Notes under the pieces: generated by a model
Told to the model about the DNA's origin: nothing
The model's input: only the letters and a program-made list of their open reading frames with translations
Databases searched by the model: none
Made by a program: the position numbers and the translations under genes
Part shown: piece after piece, positions 13,883-22,893 of the stretch
Layout of the letters: every line of letters begins with the position of its first letter
Numbering within the stretch: position 1 is the stretch's first letter
From: Flagellimonas beolgyonensis
GTDB taxonomy: Bacteria > Bacteroidota > Bacteroidia > Flavobacteriales > Flavobacteriaceae
Length of the DNA: 64,000 nucleotides
Reading direction: 5' to 3'
Assembly (NCBI RefSeq): GCF_003992615.1
Contig: NZ_RZMY01000015.1
Coordinates: forward strand, 141,364 to 205,363

Positions 13883-16561
13883 TTAAAATTGCTGCCCGAT
13901 GATGAAGTGCGTTTGCCAGCCGCTTGGTCCGGTAGATCCTGGCCTGGCATCGGTATCGAAACCATAACCAAAATCAATCCCCAAGAGTCCGAATGCCGGC
14001 ATAAAAATACGTAGCCCCACTCCGGCAGATCTTTTTAATTCAAACGGATTATAGTCATTAAAATTGTTGAAGGCATTACCTGCTTCCAAAAATGACAGTG
14101 CATAAATGGATGCCGTAGGTTTTAACGTAAGCGGATAGCGGAGTTCCATGGAGAATTTATTGTAAATGGTTCCCCCATCCTGTTCCAAACGGCCTGTAAT
14201 GGCATTGGTGATATAAGGTGTCAACGATTGGTTCTCATAACCCCGTAGCTGAATCACGTCCCTACCGTCCAAGGTAAAGTTACCGAGACCATCGCCCCCT
14301 ACATAAAAACGTTCAAAAGGCACATCCCCAATATCATGGTTGTAGGCTCCCAGGAATCCAAATTCGGCATTGGTGCGCAACACCAATTTATCCACCAATT
14401 GGGTGTACCAATCTCCTTTGAACTTAATTTTATAGTATTCCAATAATTTAAAACGTTCCTCTTCCAAACGCTCCAAATCCCTACTCAACTGATCGGCTTC
14501 CAATTGCTCCTCAGCAGATCCCGGGGTTTGGCCAATTTCCAACAAACGCTCTGTGGTGGATTCAATGTCGCTCTTCAATTGTTTGAAATCCTTGGATCCG
14601 AACAAAGAATATGGAGGGGTAAACTTGGCTGTTAATTCAAAATTAGATCCCGACAATGGGAAAATCCTACTGGGACCTTGGGAACTCCTTGATATTCCAA
14701 AGGTATAGCTCAAGGAATTGGAGCTACCATTACCAAAGTTGAAAAGTCCACTGTTATAATTATTGAAATCGTACAACTGATAGCTAACCGAATGCGAAAT
14801 GGTGAAGAAATCATCGGGCCATTGCACTCGTTTGGCCAATCCGGCAGAAACACCCGTAATGGCAAATCCTCTTGATTTGTCCACATCAATTCTGTTTCTA
14901 CTATCAAAAGAGGTCCCAAACTGTTGGGTACGGGACAACGACAAATTAAATCGTACCGGCTTTTTGCCCCCCAACCAAGGTTCGGAGAAGTTTAAACTGT
15001 ACACGCGGAAGGTTCTACTGGCCTGTAAACGCAGGGCAAAAGTTTGTCCGTCACCCATGGGTACCGGCTTGTAGGCCTCACCGTTAAATATATTTTTAAT
15101 GGAGAAGTTATTGAAGGACAGACCCAAGGTACCGATGAAACCACCACCACCAAAACCACCTTGTAGTTCAATTTGGCTGGAACCGGACTCCACAAGGCTG
15201 TATTCAATATCCACCGTACCTTCATTAGGGTTCGGGTTTTGGATATCCGGAACAATTTGCTCCGCATCAAAGAAGCCCAACTGGCCCAATTCGCGAATGG
15301 TCCTCACAATATTTTCCTTGCTGTAGCGCTGACCTGGTCTGGTGTAGAGTTCCCTAAAGATTACATGGTCATTGGTCTTGTCGTTTCCTTTCACCGTTAC
15401 GTGATCCAAGAACGTCTCCTTACCCTCTATGATCCTGATTTCAAAATCGATGGTATCGTTGACAGCGGAAACTTCCACGGGGTTGATACTTGAAAACAAG
15501 TATCCATTGTTTTGATACAGGTTTGTCAAATCCTGGGCGTCGGGTTTGGAATTATCGGCAACCCTTTCCTTAAGCAAAACACCATTATAAGTATCTCCTT
15601 TTTTGATGCCAAGCACCTGGCTGAGTACACGATCATTGTACACCGTATTCCCTACGAAGTCAATATTTCCGAAGTAGTACTTATTGCCTTCTTCAACTTT
15701 AATCTTTAGATCGATATTGTTTTCGTTCACCTTTATGAACGTATCTGAAATGACACGGGCATCCCTATAACCTCTTTCCGCATATGTATCCACCAAATTG
15801 GATAGATCCTCTTTATAATCCTCTGCGATGTATTTTGATTTTTTCCAGAAGCGGTAAAATTTCTTCTTTTTGGTCTTTTTCAACGACTTGCGCAAACGTT
15901 TGTTCGAAAGTTTTTCATTCCCCTCAAAAACGATGCTTCGAATTTTGACCTTATCGCCCTTTTTTACATTGATGACCATGTTCTGCACATTGGTCCCTGA
16001 AGTATCGGCCGCGGTAGCAATATTTACGTTGGCATTGAGATATCCCTGCTTTTTGTATTTATTCTGAAGGTAGTTCTTGGTATTGGCAATCAAACTTTCG
16101 GTAATTTTTTTACCTTTTTTAAGGTCGGTATCGTTAATGATATCCTCCACCTTACGTTTTTTGACGCCATAAACGGTAACATTGTTCAAGGTGGGACGCT
16201 CTAAGATATTAAGCTCCAAATAGATTTTATCGCCCTCGATTTTGGTGTAGTACATCTCCACATTACTGAAGAGCTCCAAACTCCACAACTTTTTGATAAC
16301 GGCACTGATCTCATCGCCTGGCACTTTTATGGGCTGGCCTACCCGCAATCCCGTATAGGTTACTACCGTTTGCTCGTTGTAGCTCTGCAGACCGGTAACC
16401 GATAATCCACCCAAGATGTACTGCTTGCCATCCTCAAAAGAAGTTTCCTGCGCAAAACCTTGCCCAGACAAAACCAAAAATGCTGCGGAAAGAAATAGTC
16501 GGAGATATATGCTAATTAGGTTTTCGGTAACCTTAGTTGAGTTGTTCGCTTGTTTTTCCAA
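13883..16561 (-). CDS. bamA: Outer-membrane protein assembly factor BamA
   Basis: An 892-residue Omp85 protein that inserts beta-barrels into the outer membrane. After the signal peptide (SAAFLVLSGQGFAQ, ending near 38) come five POTRA domains, about 45-455 (LSVTGLQSYNEQTVVTYTGL, then NNVTVYGVKKRKVEDI), and a C-terminal barrel ending in FIIGQQF with the terminal Phe of the beta-signal. A charged insertion of about 60 residues rich in Glu and Leu (EEQLEADQLSRDLERLEEER) lies in the barrel. The start is TTG at 16561 inside the end of uppS (29-bp overlap); no ATG precedes the signal peptide. Its chaperone genes ompH-ompH follow and uppS precedes. Confidence 0.96.
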   Translation of the reverse strand: MEKQANNSTKVTENLISIYLRLFLSAAFLVLSGQGFAQETSFEDGKQYILGGLSVTGLQSYNEQTVVTYTGLRVGQPIKVPGDEISAVIKKLWSLELFSNVEMYYTKIEGDKIYLELNILERPTLNNVTVYGVKKRKVEDIINDTDLKKGKKITESLIANTKNYLQNKYKKQGYLNANVNIATAADTSGTNVQNMVINVKKGDKVKIRSIVFEGNEKLSNKRLRKSLKKTKKKKFYRFWKKSKYIAEDYKEDLSNLVDTYAERGYRDARVISDTFIKVNENNIDLKIKVEEGNKYYFGNIDFVGNTVYNDRVLSQVLGIKKGDTYNGVLLKERVADNSKPDAQDLTNLYQNNGYLFSSINPVEVSAVNDTIDFEIRIIEGKETFLDHVTVKGNDKTNDHVIFRELYTRPGQRYSKENIVRTIRELGQLGFFDAEQIVPDIQNPNPNEGTVDIEYSLVESGSSQIELQGGFGGGGFIGTLGLSFNNFSIKNIFNGEAYKPVPMGDGQTFALRLQASRTFRVYSLNFSEPWLGGKKPVRFNLSLSRTQQFGTSFDSRNRIDVDKSRGFAITGVSAGLAKRVQWPDDFFTISHSVSYQLYDFNNYNSGLFNFGNGSSNSLSYTFGISRSSQGPSRIFPLSGSNFELTAKFTPPYSLFGSKDFKQLKSDIESTTERLLEIGQTPGSAEEQLEADQLSRDLERLEEERFKLLEYYKIKFKGDWYTQLVDKLVLRTNAEFGFLGAYNHDIGDVPFERFYVGGDGLGNFTLDGRDVIQLRGYENQSLTPYITNAITGRLEQDGGTIYNKFSMELRYPLTLKPTASIYALSFLEAGNAFNNFNDYNPFELKRSAGVGLRIFMPAFGLLGIDFGYGFDTDARPGSTGPSGWQTHFIIGQQF

Positions 16562-17273
16562 ATCGTCGTTCTCTATTTTGGTAACTTAATATGGCCTCTA
16601 CCAAATGCTGCTCATTAAAATCGGGCCAAAATACATCAATAAAATATAATTCCGCGTATGCAATCTGCCATAATAAAAAATTGCTGATTCTACATTCCCC
16701 ACTGGTACGGATAAGTAGGTCAACATCAGGCAAAAAGTGCGCGTAAAGATGTGTATTTATAACGTCTTCATCAATATTTTCGGGCGAAATTATGTTATTT
16801 TTAACTTTGACCGCAATCTCTTGTACCGCTGTTTTTATCTCTTCCCTAGAACCGTAGCTCAAGGCAAGGGTAACGGTCATCCCGGTATTGTTTGCCGTTT
16901 TTGAAATAACTTCGTTTAGTTCCTTGTAAACTTTTGGTGGCAAGGATTCTATTTTTCCAATGGCCTTTAGCCGGATGTTCTTTTCCTTTAGGTTTTTGAG
17001 TTCCTTTTTCAACGCAGTCACCAAAAGTTTCATCAAAGTATCCACCTCGACCTTGGGACGGTTCCAGTTTTCGGTTGAAAATGCATAAAGGGTAAGAAAG
17101 GGCAAATTGAGTTTCACACAGGTTTCCACGGTCCGCCTAACGGCTTCGGCCCCGTTTTCATGTCCAAACACACGAAGCTTGCCGCGTTCTTTGGCCCATC
17201 GGCCATTGCCATCCATAATGATGGCGATATGTTTTGGAAGTTTGTCCTTGTTTAGGTCCTCTAGCGTGTGCAT
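16533..17273 (-). CDS. uppS: Isoprenyl (undecaprenyl) diphosphate synthase
   Basis: A 246-residue cis-prenyltransferase that makes the C55 lipid carrier for peptidoglycan and other envelope polymers. Motifs: HIAIIMDGNGRWAKERG with the Mg-binding Asp, RVFGHENGAEAVRR, YAFSTENWNRPKVEV, and DLLIRTSGECRISNFLLWQ near the C-terminus. I chose the ATG at 17273 (MHTLEDLNKDKL), 1 bp after the DUF6089 stop; an upstream alternative at 17309 would overlap that gene. It overlaps bamA by 29 bp, so translation is likely coupled. Confidence 0.96.
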   Translation of the reverse strand: MHTLEDLNKDKLPKHIAIIMDGNGRWAKERGKLRVFGHENGAEAVRRTVETCVKLNLPFLTLYAFSTENWNRPKVEVDTLMKLLVTALKKELKNLKEKNIRLKAIGKIESLPPKVYKELNEVISKTANNTGMTVTLALSYGSREEIKTAVQEIAVKVKNNIISPENIDEDVINTHLYAHFLPDVDLLIRTSGECRISNFLLWQIAYAELYFIDVFWPDFNEQHLVEAILSYQNRERRFGKTSEQLN

Positions 17274-17274
17274 T

Positions 17275-17958
17275 TTATTGAAAACAATCCTGGCAGGGCT
17301 TGCGTCCAAAGGTATACGTCAACGTAAAACCTGTGAACACATACCAGTCATCGCTCAAAATGTTCCCAAACCTGAATTCCTCAAAATTGGAGCCCTCGGG
17401 ATTACTTGCGTCCAAATTGTCCGTAAAAGTATACCTGGCCCCAATTTCGGCTCCGAGAATCAGGAACTGACTCAACCGGTATTTTGCCCCAACCGTCATT
17501 GGAATTGCAAAACTACCGTCTTTTTGGTTAATATCCTGCACTTGAAGGGCATCAAAATAATTAAAATCGTACCTAAAGTAGGTAATTCCCGTGTAGAGGT
17601 AGGGTGTAAAGGCAGGTCCGAGCTTGTGCAAGTTGTATTCCACAAAGTTAATTTCCAATCCGGCAGAAAATTCCAAAATGGAATTATCGACCACATATCC
17701 CCGCTGTTGACGGGATTGCATATGGGATTTGGAATCGTCAGCGGTTACTTGTCCATAAATGACACTTCCGCGCCAAGCATAGCGTTTTCCCTTGTTCCAT
17801 TTAAAGATTCCCCCAAAGGCAGGTCCCGAGGGCAAGAGATAATTCGTTCGCCCCACATCACCAATCATATTGGCACCGCCCGCGAACAATCCAATTTCAT
17901 AGGTCTGCGCGGTCATCTTGAACATACAGCATAGAAAAACAGCCAATACTATTCGCAT
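17275..17958 (-). CDS. DUF6089-family outer-membrane beta-barrel-like protein
   Basis: A 227-residue protein with a signal peptide (MRIVLAVFLCCMFKMTAQ) and a beta-strand-rich mature part: TYEIGLFAGGANMIGDVGRT, then a series of alternating aromatic strands to the C-terminal TFGRKPCQDC. It fits DUF6089 proteins of Bacteroidota, which commonly precede uppS-bamA. The location points to the outer membrane and a role in envelope building, but no activity is known. It lies 1 bp before uppS and 111 bp after nadK. Confidence 0.85.
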   Translation of the reverse strand: MRIVLAVFLCCMFKMTAQTYEIGLFAGGANMIGDVGRTNYLLPSGPAFGGIFKWNKGKRYAWRGSVIYGQVTADDSKSHMQSRQQRGYVVDNSILEFSAGLEINFVEYNLHKLGPAFTPYLYTGITYFRYDFNYFDALQVQDINQKDGSFAIPMTVGAKYRLSQFLILGAEIGARYTFTDNLDASNPEGSNFEEFRFGNILSDDWYVFTGFTLTYTFGRKPCQDCFQ

Positions 17959-18069
17959 ACGATCAAAAAAAATTACGAATTAAGGGTAAAGGAAGGTCAA
18001 TAGATATTGCTTTTGGTTTGTTCTCCCTTGTTAAACAGATTTTCGCCCCTTTTATTGTTTTGAACCGGT

Positions 18070-18951
18070 TCAATTCCTTTTATCCTCCCCCCAAAGCAAT
18101 TTATTGCGAAGCGTTTTCAAAAAGCTTTCAGATGTATACTCGATCATTTTAATGGTCACATCCGATTTTTTGACACGAATCTCCTTTCCGTTGGGAATAT
18201 CGGCGATACGCGAATCCAAAGAGACCAAATGGGTTTTTTCCCGGCCTGATACTTTTAAACGAATCTCGGTATCATCTGAAATTACCAAGGGTCTGGCGTT
18301 CAGGTTGTGGGGTGCAATGGGCGTAAGCACCAAAGATTTTGCCGAAGGCGCGATCACTGGCCCTCCACAGCTCAGGGAATATCCCGTGGAACCTGTGGGA
18401 GTCGAAACAATTAGGCCATCGGACCAATACGAAGTGAGGTACTCATCGTTCAAATAGGTTTCCACGGTGATCATGGAAGTGGTATCCTTACGGCTTACGG
18501 TAACCTCATTCAAGGCAAAGTTGAGCCCATTGAAGGCATCCACGTCGGAGTTCAGGTCCACCTCGACCAAGGTGCGTTCTTCAATGGTATAATGTCCGGC
18601 CACAAATTCTGTGACCAACTTACGTACATTCTCTTTTTTAAAGGTGGACAAAAATCCCAACCTTCCCGTATTCACCCCAACAATGGGAATACCGTAATCC
18701 TTGATGTAGGTTACAGCCCGCAGCATGGTACCGTCGCCACCAAAGCTTACGAACATATCAAAAGTGGAGTCCAATCCTTTGGATTGATTGAACGTACCTT
18801 TAATATGATTGCTTGTTATCCCGGAAATGAGTGAATTGAAATTTTCCTCGACAAATATCTGGGCATCCAACTTTTCGAGCTCCTCCAATAACTCCTCCAC
18901 ACATCGCTTATCCTCCTCTTGAAAAGCTTGACCGTAAATGGCTACCTTCAT
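18070..18951 (-). CDS. nadK: NAD kinase
   Basis: A 293-residue ATP-NAD kinase that makes NADP. Motifs: FVSFGGDGTMLRAV (GGDG, about 68-81), VGVNTGRLGFLS, NEVTVSRKDT, and the C-terminal beta-sandwich motif STPTGSTGYSLSCGGPV. The N-terminal region (MKVAIYGQAFQEEDKRCV) is typical of flavobacterial NadK. It begins 1 bp after the CBS-protein stop, so the two are one transcript. A 14-bp palindrome (ttgaaccggttcaa, 18060-18073) overlaps its stop codon but has no T-run, so termination there is doubtful. Confidence 0.96.
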   Translation of the reverse strand: MKVAIYGQAFQEEDKRCVEELLEELEKLDAQIFVEENFNSLISGITSNHIKGTFNQSKGLDSTFDMFVSFGGDGTMLRAVTYIKDYGIPIVGVNTGRLGFLSTFKKENVRKLVTEFVAGHYTIEERTLVEVDLNSDVDAFNGLNFALNEVTVSRKDTTSMITVETYLNDEYLTSYWSDGLIVSTPTGSTGYSLSCGGPVIAPSAKSLVLTPIAPHNLNARPLVISDDTEIRLKVSGREKTHLVSLDSRIADIPNGKEIRVKKSDVTIKMIEYTSESFLKTLRNKLLWGEDKRN

Positions 18952-18952
18952 G

Positions 18953-19609
18953 TTATACGTTGAGATATTTTTCCAGATAATCCGATCGTTGCTTCAAATC
19001 TTCGAGGAACTGATCGTCACTGTTTCCAAAAATGATGGTGTAGTTATAGCGTCTGAAGGTCTGTGCCACCTCGTTCATATTCTGTGTACCGATTTTTAGG
19101 GTGATCTGCACCACATCGTTTTCCGAACCAGTGATAAAGGCACCCAACAATCGAGCATTATTGCTCTCGACGATTTGGGCTATTTCACTGAACGAATAAT
19201 CCTTTATACCTGTAGAGATGACCAAAATAGCCCCTGGCTCCCTAAAAAAGGGAGTGTCAATAAAGACCCCAACGATATCTTCCAAGTCGTAATAACCCAA
19301 AACCAATTGCGCCTCATCCAAAATGGGTAATATATTGGCCTCGTTCCTGGAAAACATTTCCAACACATCCAACCACGCCGTTTCCTTGGTCACAAAGAAA
19401 TTCTCCAACTCATATCGAAATTCCTCTATGGACTTTTCAGGTTCGAAACAAGCCAAATCCATTTCCGATAAAAGCCCTAAAAAGACACCATTCTCTGTTA
19501 CGGCCACATGGGAATACGTGGTCTCCTCAAAAAACTGGATCACCTCCTTCAACGTTTCGGAAACTTCAAAAACGGGTACGGTCGTTATTATTTGGTCTTG
19601 AATGTACAT
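18953..19609 (-). CDS. CBS-domain pair protein
   Basis: A 218-residue cytoplasmic protein. Residues 1 to about 130 hold two CBS motifs (ITTVPVFEVSETLKEVIQFF and YSHVAVTENGVFLGLL, then ILPILDEAQLVLGYYDLEDI), which in other proteins bind adenosine nucleotides or S-adenosylmethionine. The C-terminal part (GAILVISTGIKDYSFSEIAQ, then VTLKIGTQNMNEV-like strands) resembles a small ACT-like regulatory domain. It is the first gene of the run leading to nadK and diverges from pdxJ. An adenylate-sensing role tied to NAD phosphorylation is possible but not shown. Confidence 0.88.
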   Translation of the reverse strand: MYIQDQIITTVPVFEVSETLKEVIQFFEETTYSHVAVTENGVFLGLLSEMDLACFEPEKSIEEFRYELENFFVTKETAWLDVLEMFSRNEANILPILDEAQLVLGYYDLEDIVGVFIDTPFFREPGAILVISTGIKDYSFSEIAQIVESNNARLLGAFITGSENDVVQITLKIGTQNMNEVAQTFRRYNYTIIFGNSDDQFLEDLKQRSDYLEKYLNV

Positions 19610-19667
19610 ATCGCTTCAATTAGGTGCAAATTACTAATTTTTCATGGCAAAAGGCGTGCCTAATTCT

Positions 19668-19675
19668 TATTTTTG
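19668..19675 (+). promoter_or_regulatory. Candidate -7 box of pdxJ
   Basis: TATTTTTG matches TAnnTTTG, about 10-18 bp before the possible pdxJ starts. No good -33 TTG was found at 17-22 bp. Confidence 0.45.
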
Positions 19676-19684
19676 CACATCTAA

Positions 19685-20410
19685 ATGGACTCCATGACAA
19701 AGCTTAGCGTCAATATAAATAAACTGGCCACCCTTCGGAATTCACGCGGGGGCAATGTACCCAACCTGATTACCTCGGCACAGGATATCGAATCTTTTGG
19801 GGCCGAGGGGATTACCATCCACCCCAGGCCAGATGAACGACATATCCGCTATCAAGATGCCCGAGATCTGAAAAAGGTGGTCACCACTGAATTCAATATC
19901 GAAGGGAATCCGGTTCCAAAATTCATCGATTTGGTATTGGAGGTGAAGCCGACCCAGGTAACCTTGGTACCCGATGCCGAAGATGCCATAACCTCGAATG
20001 CAGGCTGGGACACCATTAAACACAAAGATTTTTTGGTAGATGTGATCCAAACCATTAAGGAAAATGGCATACGAACTTCCATTTTTGTGGATCCAAGCGA
20101 AAAGATGGTGGAAGGTGCCGCGGCCACGGGGACTGACCGAGTGGAATTATATACCGAAAGTTTTGCCCATTTGTTTGCACTAGGAAAGAAGGAAGAAAGC
20201 ATAGCCTCGTTTATCAAGGCCGCTGAAATGGCAGATAAAGTTGGTCTTGGATTAAATGCCGGACACGACCTAAGTTTGGACAATATCAAATTTTTTAAAG
20301 AGCACATCCCCAACCTTTTGGAAGTATCCATCGGACATGCCTTGATTTGTGAATCGATATATTTGGGACTGGAGAATGTCATCAACATGTATTTACACCG
20401 ATTGAAATGA
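19685..20410 (+). CDS. pdxJ: Pyridoxine 5'-phosphate synthase
   Basis: A 241-residue TIM-barrel enzyme that condenses 1-deoxyxylulose 5-phosphate with 3-amino-2-oxopropyl phosphate in vitamin B6 synthesis. Motifs: LSVNINKLATLRNSRGG, GITIHPRPDERHIRYQD with the substrate-binding His and Arg, RVELYTESFA, and GLNAGHDLSLDNI. Starts at 19685 (MDSMTKLSV) and 19694 (MTKLSV) are both possible. The stop overlaps the next gene's start by four bases (atga), so the two are coupled. Confidence 0.97.
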   Translation: MDSMTKLSVNINKLATLRNSRGGNVPNLITSAQDIESFGAEGITIHPRPDERHIRYQDARDLKKVVTTEFNIEGNPVPKFIDLVLEVKPTQVTLVPDAEDAITSNAGWDTIKHKDFLVDVIQTIKENGIRTSIFVDPSEKMVEGAAATGTDRVELYTESFAHLFALGKKEESIASFIKAAEMADKVGLGLNAGHDLSLDNIKFFKEHIPNLLEVSIGHALICESIYLGLENVINMYLHRLK

Positions 20411-21180
20411 TGGAAATTTTGCATTCCAAAATACTGGGCGAAGGGCAACCCTTTCTCATCCTTCATGGCTTTTTGGGCATGTCGGACAATTGGAAGACCT
20501 TGGGTACCGAATATGCCGAGAAAGGCTACCAGGTGCACTTGATCGACCAACGCAATCATGGTAAAAGTTTCCATTCCCCCGATTTTGACTACCAGTTGTT
20601 GGCAGAGGATGTTGTCCGGTACATGAACCATCATCATATCCCCTCTGCAATTGTATTGGGCCATTCCATGGGCGGCAAGACCGCCATGCAGTTGGCCACA
20701 TCCGAACCTGATCGGGTAAGCAAATTGATCGTTGCGGATATTGCCCCTAAATTTTATCCGCCCCATCACGATTTCATTTTTAATGGACTTTCCCATTTGG
20801 ATTTCGACCAAATCGCAAGCAGACGGGAAGCCGACGAGGAACTTTCCAAATACATCAAGGATTTTGGCATTAGGGCCTTTTTATTGAAAAACCTGTACTG
20901 GGTGGAACAAGGCAAGTTGGGATTTCGCTTCAATTTTGAAGTGCTTCGAAACAAAATGGATGAAATCGGAGACAACATTTCCGCCACTGCAGTCTACGAG
21001 GGCCCTACCCTATTTTTAAGGGGTGATCGGTCGGAATACATCATGCCCACAGACGCTTCGGACATCAAAAAACACTTCCCCAATGCCCAAATAGAAACCA
21101 TTGATCGGGCTGGTCATTGGTTACATGCGGAAAACCCGGAGCAATTCTTTGAAAAGAGCATGGCATTTTTAAATTCATAA
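20407..21180 (+). CDS. Alpha/beta-fold hydrolase
   Basis: A 257-residue alpha/beta hydrolase. It has the oxyanion motif HGFLGMSDNWK (about 18-28), the nucleophile Ser in VLGHSMGGKTAM (about 81-92), an acid in FLRGDRSEYI, and His in DRAGHWLHAE. Its overall look is YbfF-like (esterases acting on acyl-CoA and malonyl esters), but the substrate cannot be set. It overlaps pdxJ by four bases and is followed by the palindrome at 21196, so the coupled pair ends here. Confidence 0.92.
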   Translation: MMEILHSKILGEGQPFLILHGFLGMSDNWKTLGTEYAEKGYQVHLIDQRNHGKSFHSPDFDYQLLAEDVVRYMNHHHIPSAIVLGHSMGGKTAMQLATSEPDRVSKLIVADIAPKFYPPHHDFIFNGLSHLDFDQIASRREADEELSKYIKDFGIRAFLLKNLYWVEQGKLGFRFNFEVLRNKMDEIGDNISATAVYEGPTLFLRGDRSEYIMPTDASDIKKHFPNAQIETIDRAGHWLHAENPEQFFEKSMAFLNS

Positions 21181-21195
21181 AATTTACCTGTTTTT

Positions 21196-21211
21196 ATTAT
21201 GCATGCATAAT
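21196..21211. promoter_or_regulatory. 16-bp palindrome identical to the etfBA operator core
   Basis: attatgcatgcataat, the same 16 bases as at 461-476. Its centre is 47.5 bp before the -7 box at 21251, 20 bp (about two helical turns) further than in etfBA, so a bound protein would face the same side of the DNA. It lies upstream of the -33 TTG, fitting an activator site. Confidence 0.7.
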
Positions 21212-21227
21212 TTTTTTGTGCTTTTAA

Positions 21228-21258
21228 TTGTCTGTATAACAAATTTGATATAGATTTG
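21228..21258 (+). promoter_or_regulatory. Promoter of the SGNH lipoprotein gene
   Basis: The -33 TTG (21228-21230) and -7 TAGATTTG (21251-21258) are separated by 20 bp, close to the Bacteroidota consensus. The start codon is 58 bp downstream. Confidence 0.7.
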
Positions 21259-21316
21259 GTTTATTCTGGTTTTACCATAACGATTAACATAAACTAACTC
21301 TAACAGATTTTTAGAT

Positions 21317-22816
21317 ATGAAAAAGTTGTATGCCTTACTTCCTTTTTTAGGCCTATTCTTGATTGCATGCGAAGACGACACCGTAGTGGAAACTCCGGAA
21401 CCCACGCCGGTTGAATATACATCAGGTACTGCTGATTTCTCCAACTATGTTGCCATCGGGAACTCATTGACCGCTGGTTATTCTGACAACGCCCTTTTTG
21501 AGGCCGGACAAGAGGCTTCTTTTCCAAATATGTTGGCAGCCAACTTTGCACTGGCCGGTGGAGGATCTTTTGAAATTCCTTTTATGGCAGACAACTTGGG
21601 AGGTATGACACTTGGTGGAACACCCATTTCAGGTAACAGATTGATTTTGGCTTTCCTTCCAAGTGGTGCGGCACCAACTCCGGTTGCAGGGCAAGGAAGT
21701 ACTGAAGTATCCAATAAATTGGCTGGCCCTTTTAACAATATGGGAGTCCCCGGCGCAAAAAGTTATGAATTGTTGGCAGATGGCTATGGTAGTGTGGCCG
21801 GTGTGGCCATGGGTACTGCGAATCCTTATTTTGCAAGGTTCTCTTCTTCTGAATCCGCTTCGGTGATTACCGATGCCGCTGCCCAAGGCGCATCATTCTT
21901 TTCCTTGTGGGCAGGCAACAACGACATTTTATTGTATGCCACTGGTGGCGGAACTGGAGTGGATCAAACTGGAAACATTAATCCAGCCACTTATTCTAGA
22001 AACGACATTACCGACCCCAATGTTTTTGCCAATGCGTTAAATCTTATGCTACAGGCCATGACGGCCAATGGGGCCGGGGGTGTTATTGCCAATTTGCCCA
22101 ATGTTACCGATATTCCTTATTTCACCACGGTACCCCACAATCCAATTCCTTTGGATGCCGCTACTGCCGAATTCTTGAACAGTATGTCCGCATATGGTGC
22201 CTACAATGCAGGGTTGGCCCAACTTCAAGGTTTGGGACTAATTTCCGCTGAGGAATTGGCCAAACGTACCATCTCTTTTTCCGCAGGTGAAGGCAACGCC
22301 GTTGTGATCATCGATGAAGATTTGACTGATTTGACTGGCTTTAATCCAGCATTGATCAATATGAGACAGGCCACTGCTGACGATCTTATGGTTTTGACCT
22401 CAAGGAGTTTTATCGGCACACTGGCAGATCCAAACAATCCAGCCTCTGTGAATGGAGTTGGAGTTCCTTTGGGCGACCAATGGGTATTGACCCCGGAGGA
22501 ACAAGCCGCAGTAGAAACCGCATTGACAGCTTATAACCAAACCATTGCTGCTTTGGCCGCATCTTATGACCTAGCCTTTGTGGATGCCAATACCTTGCTT
22601 AACGATCTTAAAAATGGTGGTTTCCCACAAGCCGATGGTAGTGTGGTGACCGCAACTTTCGCAACAGGGGGTGGATTCTCGTTGGACGGTGTGCACCCTT
22701 CTCCAAGGGGCTATGCCATATTGGCCAATGCCTTCGTTGCAGCGATCAACGCCAAATATGGTTCTAATCTTCCCGGTGTAAATCCTTTGGATTATACCGG
22801 CTTGTATATTAACTAG
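21317..22816 (+). CDS. Large SGNH/GDSL-type hydrolase lipoprotein
   Basis: A 499-residue lipoprotein (lipobox LIAC, Cys18), likely on the outer membrane. It has the SGNH blocks: VAIGNSLTAGY with Ser50 (GDSL replaced by GNSL), GVPGAKS (143-149), WAGNND (198-203), and Asp457/His460 in SLDGVHPSPRGYAI. It is over twice the size of a simple GDSL esterase because of a Gly/Ala-rich insertion between blocks III and V. Relatives in flavobacteria often stand next to FadL-type fatty-acid porins, which suggests lipid-ester hydrolysis; no FadL gene is adjacent here. A good promoter and the palindrome shared with etfBA precede it, and a terminator follows, so it is a single-gene unit. Confidence 0.9.
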   Translation: MKKLYALLPFLGLFLIACEDDTVVETPEPTPVEYTSGTADFSNYVAIGNSLTAGYSDNALFEAGQEASFPNMLAANFALAGGGSFEIPFMADNLGGMTLGGTPISGNRLILAFLPSGAAPTPVAGQGSTEVSNKLAGPFNNMGVPGAKSYELLADGYGSVAGVAMGTANPYFARFSSSESASVITDAAAQGASFFSLWAGNNDILLYATGGGTGVDQTGNINPATYSRNDITDPNVFANALNLMLQAMTANGAGGVIANLPNVTDIPYFTTVPHNPIPLDAATAEFLNSMSAYGAYNAGLAQLQGLGLISAEELAKRTISFSAGEGNAVVIIDEDLTDLTGFNPALINMRQATADDLMVLTSRSFIGTLADPNNPASVNGVGVPLGDQWVLTPEEQAAVETALTAYNQTIAALAASYDLAFVDANTLLNDLKNGGFPQADGSVVTATFATGGGFSLDGVHPSPRGYAILANAFVAAINAKYGSNLPGVNPLDYTGLYIN

Positions 22817-22837
22817 ACAAACTTAATTTAGTATCTT

Positions 22838-22866
22838 AAAGGCACCGTTTAGCGGTGCCTTTTTTA
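22838..22866 (+). terminator. Intrinsic terminator after the SGNH gene
   Basis: aaaggcaccg pairs with cggtgccttt around a 5-nt loop, followed by a T-run. Confidence 0.9.
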
Positions 22867-22893
22867 TGTACAGAACATTAAATTCGTTATTAT

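Noticed and set aside
18060..18073. 14-bp palindrome ttgaaccggttcaa at the nadK stop as a terminator or operator
   Set aside because: It lacks a T-run on the minus strand and has no second copy seen; kept only as a remark with nadK.
19852..20811. 319-codon open frame on the minus strand across pdxJ and the hydrolase
   Set aside because: It spans two conserved coding genes on the other strand with no motif of its own.
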